DNA of 35,772 bases from Vibrio sp. 10N.286.49.B1 (GTDB lineage Bacteria > Pseudomonadota > Gammaproteobacteria > Enterobacterales > Vibrionaceae): the NCBI RefSeq assembly GCF_002873335.1, contig NZ_MCUW01000040.1:1-35772 (forward strand). Reading direction: 5' to 3'. This document shows positions 28,713 through 35,772 of the stretch, in pieces. Position 1 is the stretch's first letter. Each line of letters opens with the position of its first letter. Below the pieces are notes generated by a model. That model did no database searches. It worked only from the letters and a program-made list of their open reading frames with translations, and was not told the DNA's origin. Both the position numbers and the translations under genes were made by a program.

Positions 28713-30128
28713 ATGCTTAAGATAAATAACGGGATTTTGATCCGGCTTCTGATCTGTTTCATCATACCACTCGGTGTCTTAATGATGCCGATCGATGCCA
28801 TACCTATCGACAACCTCACATTAATTCAGCATCGATTGCTCGCTATCTTCCTGCTCGCAGCACTCCTTTGGGTACTTGAACCTGTACCGGTCTTTGCTAC
28901 CTCTATTCTCATCATCGCCTTAGAGTTGGTGATGATTTCAGATAAAGGCTTACACCTATTTCGTACGCCACCAGCGGGGCATGATCTTGGCGAATTGATG
29001 AAATACACGGATATCTTTAGCGCTTTTTCATCTCCTATCATTATTCTGTTCATGGGCGGATTTGCACTGGCGATTGCTGCATCAAAATACGAACTGGACA
29101 ACAACCTCGCGCGCGTATTACTGAAACCATTTGGTCATCAACCTAGATTCATCATGCTTGGGTTAATGCTCATTACCGCTGTTTTCTCGATGTTTATGTC
29201 CAATACGGCGACCACTGTCATGATGCTGGCTTTACTCGGCCCCATTGTGGCTTCTGCCCCTAAAGGCGATATTGGCATCAAAGCGTTAGTGTTATGTGTC
29301 CCTATTGCAGCCAACACAGGGGGAATCGCAACACCAATAGGTACGCCACCGAATGCCATTGCCTTGCAATACCTTACCGGAGACAACACCATCGATTTTC
29401 TACAGTGGATGATGATGGGACTGCCGTTTGTCATTATCCAGCTGACCATTGCTTGGTTCCTGTTGCAGCGTTTTTTTCCATCATCTCAAGATAAAATGGT
29501 TTTGAGGTTAAACGGTAAATTCCAAAAAAATTGGCGAGCCATCGTTGTCTATGTCACCTTTGCTAGCACCATCTTGCTTTGGATGACCACCAAACTACAC
29601 GGCATGAATACCTACGTGGTTTCCATCATTCCACTGGCTGTTTTTACACTCACCGGAATCATGGGTAAAGAAGAGCTAAAGCTGATTAACTGGGATGTAC
29701 TCTGGCTCGTTGCTGGGGGGATTGCGATTGGCATTGGGCTTGATAAAACAGGGCTTGCCGTAGCGCTTGCTCATGCCATCGACTATGAGTCATTATCGCC
29801 AATGGCGGTCGTACTCACACTGTCTGTCGTCTGCTGGTTAATGGCCAATTTCATGTCAAATACGGCTACCGCTAACCTGCTCATGCCAATAGCAGCTGCA
29901 ATTGGTGCCTCGATGGAGAGCCTTGCCAGTATTGGTGGCCTGCAGGGGCTTTTGGTTGTGGTCGCCTTCTCCGCGTCTCTCGGTATGATCCTACCCGTTT
30001 CCACTCCGCCAAACTCTCTCGCCTACTCTACTGGCCTTATTGAGAGTAAAGACATGGCGAAAATGGGACTTATCCTTGGGGTTATTGGCTTGTTTATTGT
30101 TTATACCGCCGCTTGGATTCTCACCTAA
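28713..30128 (+). CDS. SLC13/DASS-family sodium-coupled anion transporter
   Basis: Probable inner-membrane sodium symporter for a dicarboxylate or related anion. The family includes VcINDY of V. cholerae, and this paralogue's substrate is not certain. I use the ATG 28713 (471 residues) rather than a TTG at 28686. There are about 11-12 hydrophobic segments. Both SNT substrate/sodium motifs are present (FMSNTATTVM at about 162-171; FMSNTATANLL at about 380-390), as are the paired re-entrant loop signatures TPIGTPPN and PVSTPPNS. In E. coli mscM occupies the position after psd, so this gene and the next are local differences. It ends at a long hairpin. Confidence 0.9.
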   Translation: MLKINNGILIRLLICFIIPLGVLMMPIDAIPIDNLTLIQHRLLAIFLLAALLWVLEPVPVFATSILIIALELVMISDKGLHLFRTPPAGHDLGELMKYTDIFSAFSSPIIILFMGGFALAIAASKYELDNNLARVLLKPFGHQPRFIMLGLMLITAVFSMFMSNTATTVMMLALLGPIVASAPKGDIGIKALVLCVPIAANTGGIATPIGTPPNAIALQYLTGDNTIDFLQWMMMGLPFVIIQLTIAWFLLQRFFPSSQDKMVLRLNGKFQKNWRAIVVYVTFASTILLWMTTKLHGMNTYVVSIIPLAVFTLTGIMGKEELKLINWDVLWLVAGGIAIGIGLDKTGLAVALAHAIDYESLSPMAVVLTLSVVCWLMANFMSNTATANLLMPIAAAIGASMESLASIGGLQGLLVVVAFSASLGMILPVSTPPNSLAYSTGLIESKDMAKMGLILGVIGLFIVYTAAWILT

Positions 30129-30134
30129 CCCTAT

Positions 30135-30180
30135 AAGTGCAGCGAAATTCATCGCGTTGGATGGATTTCGTTGCACTTTG
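30135..30180 (+). terminator. Long hairpin terminator after the SLC13 gene
   Basis: A 19-bp stem (arms 30135-30153 and 30160-30178, with two G-U pairs) around the 6-nt loop GCGTTG, followed by a short TTTG. It lies 7 bp after the stop codon. The U-tract is short but the stem is very stable. Confidence 0.7.
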
Positions 30181-30238
30181 AAGAGGCGCATAGTACAACC
30201 TGTTTATCGATAGGACTTCGAATTGAATAGGGAAACTC

Positions 30239-31132
30239 ATGGGGTTTGAGTGGTTTGCGCTTATTGCCGCTTTTTTATGGGCAGTATCCAGTATTATTTC
30301 TGTCACGCCAGCGCGCCATCTTGGCTCTTTTGCCTACAGCCGATGGCGCATGGGATGCACCGCGCTCATCTTAACGACCATGGCCCTACTCACCAGTGGC
30401 TGGGGCAGTGTCAGCTATCAACATATCACGCCTATGGCACTCTCAGGCTTGATTGGCATTTTTATTGGCGATACCGCCTTGTTTGCCTGCTTAAATCGAA
30501 TGGGGCCTCGACAAGCAGGATTGTTGTTCTCTTGCCATGCTGTCTTCTCCGCCATTCTTGGTTACTTTCTATTTTCTGAAACCATGACGCCAATAGAGTT
30601 GATGGGCTCTGCATTGGTGTTCTCTGGCGTCGCAACCGCCATTTTCTTTGGGCGTAAACAAAAGAAAGCATCAACAAACAGCTTAGAGGACATTCGAGGT
30701 AAAGCATCCGTGGGTATCGCGCTAGGCATTACAGCAGCGCTATGTCAGGCTTTAGGCGGTATTATCGCAAAACCAGTGATGCAAACTGCTATCGACCCTG
30801 TCGCGGCTTCAGCCATTCGTATGATCACCGCCTTTGTCGCCCATAGCTTGTTTTGGCTAACAGGTGCGAAACTTGCTAAAAGCCTTCGCCCCATCACCCT
30901 ACCCATTTTTGGAATCACTGCGCTCAACGGGTTTCTTGCCATGGCGGTCGGTATGACCTTGATTCTCTTTGCTTTGCAAACCGGTAATGTTGGTATGGTG
31001 GCGCTGCTTTCTTCCACGACACCTATCATGGTGTTGCCATTACTTTGGTTATACACCAAACAACGCCCTAACCGATACGCGTGGTTAGGTGCGCTACTGG
31101 CCGTCTTAGGAACCGGTATATTGGTAACCTAA
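30239..31132 (+). CDS. DMT/EamA-family transporter
   Basis: An inner-membrane permease of the drug/metabolite transporter superfamily; substrate unknown. The 297 residues consist of two EamA repeats (about 3-135 and 155-295) with roughly ten membrane helices. The first repeat includes ALIAAFLWAVSSIIS and the second LGITAALCQALGGIIAKPVM and GMVALLSSTTPIMVLPL. The ATG follows a GGAAA ribosome site. It converges with epmA across a 25-bp gap with no obvious terminator. Confidence 0.88.
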   Translation: MGFEWFALIAAFLWAVSSIISVTPARHLGSFAYSRWRMGCTALILTTMALLTSGWGSVSYQHITPMALSGLIGIFIGDTALFACLNRMGPRQAGLLFSCHAVFSAILGYFLFSETMTPIELMGSALVFSGVATAIFFGRKQKKASTNSLEDIRGKASVGIALGITAALCQALGGIIAKPVMQTAIDPVAASAIRMITAFVAHSLFWLTGAKLAKSLRPITLPIFGITALNGFLAMAVGMTLILFALQTGNVGMVALLSSTTPIMVLPLLWLYTKQRPNRYAWLGALLAVLGTGILVT

Positions 31133-31157
31133 CCCTCATGGGTAGCGCCTCTCGGTA

Positions 31158-32144
31158 TTAAGCAATAGGAAACGGAAAGGCGGCCACTTGATCAATATGT
31201 TCCGCGCCGACAGCCAACATAATCAGTCGGTCAATACCCAATGCCACACCCGCACATTGTGGCAGGCCGGCTTCAAGTGCCGCAATCAAATGGTAATCAA
31301 TCGGCTGTACAGGTAAGCCCATTGCCACTCTTTTTTGATTGTCTTGTTCAAAACGTGCAAGTTGCTCTTTCGGGTTATCCAGCTCATGAAAGCCATTAGC
31401 AAGTTCAATTCCCTGATAATAAACCTCAAAGCGATCGGCGACCCTTGGATCATCGGCGTTAACCTTCGCCAGCGCCGCTTGTGACGCTGGAAAATCATAA
31501 ACAAAAGCAGGCGTGTTCAATCCAATCGTCGTTTCCACCCCGACACTAAATAACAATTGCAATAACGTATCCCTGTCCTCTTCTATGTCAGCGATATCAG
31601 ACAACCCTAAGGTGCTAGCCGCGACACGCAGCTGCGACATGGAAGCCGTTAACGGACAAACATCCAGAGCTTGAATGAACGCTTGTTGGTAAGTCATTCG
31701 TTCCCCTTGCGCTCCACCTAACACCATCATCAATAACTCGTCCATTTCGTCCATCAGTTGATGATGGTCATACCCGACTCTATACCACTCCAACATGGTG
31801 AATTCAGGATTATGGTAACGGCCATTCTCTTCATTACGAAATGCCTTGCCGATTTGATAAATCGACCCGCTGCCCGCTGCCAACAGTCTCTTCATGTGAA
31901 ATTCCGGGCTTGTCATGAAATACAGTACCTGTCCATCGGCGTACCCAGGCCCGACAAATTCGGTTTTAAACGTCTGTAAGTGCACATCGGTCACCGTCGC
32001 GTGACTCATGGCTGGCGTCTCGACTTCCATCACTGATTTTGATAAGAAAAATTGACGTATTGAGTGCATAATTTCGGCACGTTTTTTTAACAGAGGTATT
32101 GATGCTGTTGGCTGCCAGTCACTGTAAATCATAATCAAACTCAT
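31158..32144 (-). CDS. epmA: Elongation factor P--(R)-beta-lysine ligase
   Basis: EpmA (PoxA/GenX) attaches beta-lysine to a conserved lysine of EF-P, which then relieves polyproline stalling. The 328 residues form a class II LysRS-like catalytic core without the anticodon-binding domain. Motif 2 is [20 protein letters not shown] and motif 3 [12 protein letters not shown]. Two starts are possible: ATG 32144 ([10 protein letters not shown]) and ATG 32132 (MIYSDW). E. coli alignment begins near SDWQP, and GAG lies seven bases before the inner ATG, so the shorter 324-residue form is quite likely. It is divergent from frdA, as in E. coli. Confidence 0.95.
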   Translation of the reverse strand: MSLIMIYSDWQPTASIPLLKKRAEIMHSIRQFFLSKSVMEVETPAMSHATVTDVHLQTFKTEFVGPGYADGQVLYFMTSPEFHMKRLLAAGSGSIYQIGKAFRNEENGRYHNPEFTMLEWYRVGYDHHQLMDEMDELLMMVLGGAQGERMTYQQAFIQALDVCPLTASMSQLRVAASTLGLSDIADIEEDRDTLLQLLFSVGVETTIGLNTPAFVYDFPASQAALAKVNADDPRVADRFEVYYQGIELANGFHELDNPKEQLARFEQDNQKRVAMGLPVQPIDYHLIAALEAGLPQCAGVALGIDRLIMLAVGAEHIDQVAAFPFPIA

Positions 32145-32195
32145 TAGCTGTAGTTATTGATAATTGTACAAACTTGAAGAACTCACCTGATTATA

Positions 32196-32211
32196 AGTGA
32201 CGTTAGTCACA
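32196..32211. promoter_or_regulatory. CRP-like site between epmA and frdA
   Basis: AGTGA-CGTTAG-TCACA keeps the palindromic core GTGA-N6-TCAC of CRP sites; only the first T of TGTGA is missing. It lies about 170 bp before frdA and 50 bp before epmA. No FNR palindrome (TTGAT-N4-ATCAA) was found in this 238-bp gap. Confidence 0.45.
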
Positions 32212-32382
32212 CATCATATAAATACTATGCTTCTCCATGCATTTCCGGTGAAAAAACCTAACTCAATCAATTTTTTTGCAAAAGGGGTTCTCTACTATAA
32301 CCCTTAGTTTTTATCGGCTTATTTAAAGCCTAATTATTACCCGCGAGTTCCCTCGCATTCACCCTCACACTGGAGGATAACT

Positions 32383-34200
32383 GTGAAGACAATTACCACA
32401 GATATCGCAGTCATCGGCGCTGGTGGCGCTGGTCTTCGAACTGCTATTGCAGCCGCTGAAGCAAACCCTGAATTGGACGTTGCTCTTATCTCAAAAGTTT
32501 ACCCTATGCGCTCGCACACTGTTGCTGCGGAAGGGGGATCTGCCGCTGTAATCAAGGATGAAGATAGCCTAGACAATCATTTCAACGATACCGTTGGGGG
32601 TGGTGACTGGCTTTGTGAACAGGATGTTGTTGAGTATTTTGTAAAAAGCGCAACAAAAGAAATGATCCAAATGGAACAATGGGGTTGCCCTTGGAGCCGT
32701 AAAGAAAACGGTGAGGTCAACGTACGTCGTTTTGGCGGAATGAAGGTCGAACGTACGTGGTTTGCGGCAGATAAAACCGGCTTCCATATGCTACACACGC
32801 TCTTCCAAACCTCAATGAAGTACGACAAAATCAATCGCTTTGATGAGTATTTCGTGGTTGACCTTCTTGTGGTTGAAGGCGAAGTTCAAGGGCTTATCGC
32901 CATTCATATGTCTGAGGGTGAGCTGGTCACCATTAAAGCCAAATCCGTGGTGCTCGCAACAGGTGGTGCCGGTCGTGTTTACCACTGCAACACCAATGGT
33001 GGCATCGTAACGGGTGACGGCATGGCGATGGCGTATCGTCATGGTGTTCCACTGCGTGACATGGAATTTGTTCAATACCACCCAACTGGGCTACCAGGTA
33101 CAGGAATCTTAATGACGGAAGGGTGTCGCGGTGAAGGCGGTATTATTGTCAATAAGAACGGCTATCGTTACCTCCAAGATTATGGCATGGGTCCAGAAAC
33201 CCCTGTCGGTGAGCCAAAGAACAAATACATGGAGCTAGGGCCTCGTGACAAAGTATCTCAGGCATTCTGGCATGAGCAGCAAAAAGGCAACACTATCAAG
33301 CACCCGCTGGGTGATGTCGTGCACCTAGACTTACGTCATCTTGGTGAAGAATACCTTCAAGAGCGCCTGCCATTCATTTGTGAACTAGCAAAAGCCTACG
33401 TCAATGTTGACCCCGCTAAAGAGCCGATCCCTATCCGTCCAACGGTTCACTACACCATGGGTGGTATCGAAACAAACGGCCAATGTGAAACTCGCATCCA
33501 AGGTTTGTTTGCCGTTGGTGAATGTGCCTCTGTGGGCCTACACGGTGCAAACCGTTTAGGGTCGAACTCCTTAGCTGAGTTTGTTGTATTCGGCCGTGTG
33601 GCCGGTGAACAAGCCGTTGAGCGCGCAAAAGCCTTCAAAGGCTGGGATGATGCCGCTATCGAGAAGCAAGTCGAAGCCGTAGAAGCTCGTATTGCTGCAC
33701 TAATGAACCAAAGCGGCGACGAGAACTGGGCTGACATCCGTACTGAAATGGGTCATACCATGGAAGCGGGTTGTGGGATCTACCGCCAAGAAGACTTGAT
33801 GCAAGCCACTCTTGAAAAGATTGCTGAGCTCAAGCAGCGTTACAAGAATATTGGCATTAAAGATAAAGGGAAAGTATTCAATACTGACCTGCTTTACGCT
33901 ATCGAGGTGGGCTACGGATTGGAAGTTGCCGAGGCCATGGTGCACTCAGCAATTCTTCGTAAAGAGTCTCGTGGCGCGCACCAGCGTTTGGATGATGGCT
34001 GCACCGAACGTGATGACCAAAACTACCTAAAACACTCACTCGCATTCTTCCAAGAAGACAGTGCTCCAAGTATTGATTACAGCGATGTAAAAATCACTAA
34101 ATCTCAACCGAAAGCTCGTTTATATGGTGAAGCAGCAGAAAAAGCCGCCGCTGAAGAAGCAAAAACCAATAAAGAAAACAATGCAGAGGAGCAAGCATAA
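32383..34200 (+). CDS. frdA: Fumarate reductase flavoprotein subunit
   Basis: FrdA is the catalytic subunit of menaquinol:fumarate reductase, the terminal step of anaerobic fumarate respiration on the cytoplasmic side of the membrane. The 605 residues have the FAD-binding GAGGAGLR motif (12-19) and His45 in [11 protein letters not shown] for covalent FAD. The active-site segments are [30 protein letters not shown] and [15 protein letters not shown]. The tail is Ala/Glu/Lys-rich. The start is GTG with a strong TGGAGGA behind it; a small hairpin GCGAG-TTCC-CTCGC lies at 32343-32356 in the leader. It is the first gene of frdABCD. Confidence 0.98.
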   Translation: MKTITTDIAVIGAGGAGLRTAIAAAEANPELDVALISKVYPMRSHTVAAEGGSAAVIKDEDSLDNHFNDTVGGGDWLCEQDVVEYFVKSATKEMIQMEQWGCPWSRKENGEVNVRRFGGMKVERTWFAADKTGFHMLHTLFQTSMKYDKINRFDEYFVVDLLVVEGEVQGLIAIHMSEGELVTIKAKSVVLATGGAGRVYHCNTNGGIVTGDGMAMAYRHGVPLRDMEFVQYHPTGLPGTGILMTEGCRGEGGIIVNKNGYRYLQDYGMGPETPVGEPKNKYMELGPRDKVSQAFWHEQQKGNTIKHPLGDVVHLDLRHLGEEYLQERLPFICELAKAYVNVDPAKEPIPIRPTVHYTMGGIETNGQCETRIQGLFAVGECASVGLHGANRLGSNSLAEFVVFGRVAGEQAVERAKAFKGWDDAAIEKQVEAVEARIAALMNQSGDENWADIRTEMGHTMEAGCGIYRQEDLMQATLEKIAELKQRYKNIGIKDKGKVFNTDLLYAIEVGYGLEVAEAMVHSAILRKESRGAHQRLDDGCTERDDQNYLKHSLAFFQEDSAPSIDYSDVKITKSQPKARLYGEAAEKAAAEEAKTNKENNAEEQA

Positions 34201-34958
34201 TGTCAGCAAATCGCATTCAAAAAATTGAAATCATGCGTTATGACCCAGAAAAAGATTCTGAGCCACGCATGCAAATGTTTGATGTCCCGTTCGATGAAAC
34301 CATGTCTGTACTCGATGCTATCGGTTACATCAAAGACAACCTAGATAAAGACTTGTCTTATCGCTGGTCTTGTCGAATGGCGATCTGTGGTTCTTGTGGA
34401 ATCATGGTCAACGGCGTACCTAAACTGGCATGTAAGAGCTTCATACGCGACTACCCTGGCGGCGTTAAAATTGAGCCATTAGCCAATTTCCCAATCGAAA
34501 AAGACTTAATTGTCGACATGACGCCATTTATTGAGCGCTTGGAAGCGGTTAAACCTTATATCATCGGTAATCCTCGCACACCTGAAGATGGCGCCAATAT
34601 ACAAACGCCTGAGCAAATGGCCAAATACAAGCAATTTGCTGGCTGTATCAACTGTGGTCTGTGTTACGCCGCCTGTCCTCAATTTGGCTTAAATCCAGAG
34701 TTTATCGGCCCAGCCGCATTAACAATGGCACACCGCTATAACCTCGATAGCCGTGATAACGGTAAAAGTGAGCGAATGGCACTGATCAATGGTGAGAATG
34801 GCGCTTGGGGATGCACCTTTGTTGGCTACTGCTCTGATGTTTGTCCGAAGAACGTTGACCCAGCAGCGGCGGTTAACCAAGGTAAGATTGAGTCTTCAAA
34901 AGATTTCGTCATTGCCATGCTTAAACCCGATGGCTCACCAAAGAATGTGGAGGCATAA
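34200..34958 (+). CDS. frdB: Fumarate reductase iron-sulfur subunit
   Basis: FrdB carries electrons from menaquinol in FrdCD to the FAD of FrdA. The 252 residues have an N-terminal 2Fe-2S domain (cysteines in [16 protein letters not shown] and KLAC). The C-terminal ferredoxin-like domain has [12 protein letters not shown] and [17 protein letters not shown], providing the 4Fe-4S and 3Fe-4S clusters. The ATG overlaps the frdA stop by one base (TAATG), so translation is coupled. Confidence 0.98.
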   Translation: MSANRIQKIEIMRYDPEKDSEPRMQMFDVPFDETMSVLDAIGYIKDNLDKDLSYRWSCRMAICGSCGIMVNGVPKLACKSFIRDYPGGVKIEPLANFPIEKDLIVDMTPFIERLEAVKPYIIGNPRTPEDGANIQTPEQMAKYKQFAGCINCGLCYAACPQFGLNPEFIGPAALTMAHRYNLDSRDNGKSERMALINGENGAWGCTFVGYCSDVCPKNVDPAAAVNQGKIESSKDFVIAMLKPDGSPKNVEA

Positions 34959-34960
34959 CG

Positions 34961-35344
34961 ATGAGCAATAGAAAACCTTATGTTCGCGAAATAAAACGAA
35001 CATGGTGGAAGAATCATCCTTTTTACCGATTCTACATGTTGCGTGAGGCCACGGTCTTACCGCTGATCTTATTCACCATATTCCTAACCTTCGGTTTAGG
35101 CGCGCTTGTAAAAGGGCCTGAAGCTTGGCAAGGCTGGCTAGATTTTATGGCCAACCCTCTGGTGATCGCGATCAATATTGTTGCGTTAGCGGGCAGCTTG
35201 TTTCACGCTCAAACGTTTTTCAGCATGATGCCTCAAGTTATGCCGATTAAAATCAAGGGCAAAGCCGTCGAGAAGAAAACCATCGTGCTCGCACAATGGG
35301 CGGCCGTTGCCGCAATTTCTTTAATTGTGCTGATTATTGTCTAA
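34961..35344 (+). CDS. frdC: Fumarate reductase membrane anchor FrdC
   Basis: FrdC is one of two hydrophobic anchors that bind menaquinone and hold FrdAB to the inner membrane. The 127 residues start [20 protein letters not shown], followed by [14 protein letters not shown], which contains the conserved Arg-Glu near the quinone site. Three membrane helices follow (about 32-52, 66-90 and 105-127). The ATG is 2 bp after the frdB stop behind TGGAGG. Confidence 0.96.
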   Translation: MSNRKPYVREIKRTWWKNHPFYRFYMLREATVLPLILFTIFLTFGLGALVKGPEAWQGWLDFMANPLVIAINIVALAGSLFHAQTFFSMMPQVMPIKIKGKAVEKKTIVLAQWAAVAAISLIVLIIV

Positions 35345-35354
35345 GGAGACCACT

Positions 35355-35717
35355 GTGATTAACCAAAACCCTAAACGTTCAGACGAACCCGTATGGTGGG
35401 GACTATTTGGCGCTGGTGGCTCATGGTTTGCCATGATCACTCCTGTGACCATTCTTGTGCTGGGCATTCTTGTTCCTATGGGCATCATCGATGCCGAAGC
35501 ACTCAGCTATGAACGCGCGGCTAATTTTGCCACCAGCTTTATTGGTGCTTTATTTGTGATTGCCACGCTAGCCTTGCCAATGTGGCATGCTATGCACCGC
35601 CTTCACCATGGCATGCATGACCTCAAGATCCACGCTGGAGTCGCAGGCAAGATTGCTTGCTATTTCTTTGCGGGTCTTATTAGCGCATTAGCAGTGATAT
35701 TTATCTTTATGATTTAA
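35355..35717 (+). CDS. frdD: Fumarate reductase membrane anchor FrdD
   Basis: FrdD is the second membrane anchor of fumarate reductase. I use GTG 35355 (120 residues, [20 protein letters not shown]) because it has AAGGAG eight bases upstream and matches the E. coli N-terminus [13 protein letters not shown]. The in-frame TTG at 35337 overlaps frdC and lacks a ribosome site. There are three membrane helices, and the family motif [16 protein letters not shown] lies between the second and third. It ends frdABCD; no clear terminator is seen in the last 55 bp of the window. Confidence 0.95.
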   Translation: MINQNPKRSDEPVWWGLFGAGGSWFAMITPVTILVLGILVPMGIIDAEALSYERAANFATSFIGALFVIATLALPMWHAMHRLHHGMHDLKIHAGVAGKIACYFFAGLISALAVIFIFMI

Positions 35718-35772
35718 AATATTAATCACCAAAAAAGGCAGCGATTAGGCTGTAATGCCGTTCACTTAAGAG

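Noticed and set aside
33450..33737. Long antisense reading frames inside frdA, rnr, mutL and transporter genes
   Set aside because: They lie wholly inside strong genes on the other strand or in another frame, have no ribosome sites and no recognisable protein sequence.

Overview
This is a chromosomal window from a marine gamma-proteobacterium, almost certainly a Vibrio or close relative. The supporting evidence is a MotX gene of the sodium-driven polar flagellum with a sigma-28 promoter, close protein similarity to Vibrio and Escherichia orthologues throughout, and gene order that follows two E. coli core blocks. No phage, insertion sequence, plasmid or CRISPR signal is visible. Almost all of the window is core genome.

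Layout. Positions 1-7672 match the E. coli str/fkpA block: tuf (5' end only), fusA, rpsG, rpsL, tusB, tusC, tusD and a YheO-type regulator on the minus strand. fkpA is also on the minus strand, followed by a WD40 lipoprotein gene and slyX on the plus strand. A bidirectional terminator at 7672-7700 marks the junction to a second block, 7721-25598. That block, mostly minus strand, holds rlmB, rnr, motX, purA, a DUF2065 gene, hflC, hflK, hflX, hfq, miaA, mutL, amiB and tsaE, then divergent queG, a 688-bp gene-free region and five tRNA genes. Next come orn (minus), rsgA and psd (plus), two transporter genes (SLC13 and EamA families), epmA (minus) and frdABCD (plus).

Functional themes are translation and its accessory factors (EF-Tu, EF-G, S7, S12, RsgA, EpmA, initiator and glycine tRNAs) and tRNA modification (TusBCD, MiaA, TsaE, QueG). 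RNA turnover and control is represented by RNase R, Orn, Hfq, HflX and RlmB. Membrane and envelope quality control is represented by HflKC, FkpA, AmiB and Psd. MutL serves mismatch repair, PurA purine synthesis and FrdABCD fumarate respiration.

The points most worth a second look are these. (1) An 11-bp tandem duplication at 13554-13575 frameshifts the DUF2065 (YjeT-like) gene; removing one copy restores a full 61-residue family member behind a good ribosome binding site. (2) DnaA boxes (two perfect and inverted, one near-perfect) lie in the gene-free stretch between queG and the tRNA-Gly genes, the same neighbourhood as the DnaA-titrating datA locus of E. coli; a 34-bp near-perfect palindrome is nearby. 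(3) The tRNA cluster alternates Gly-fMet-Gly-fMet-Gly through tandem duplication of a unit of about 239 bp. (4) Terminator-like or ribosome-site-masking hairpins occur in the rpsG-fusA spacer and the rnr leader. I did not find a wholly new multi-gene system here.
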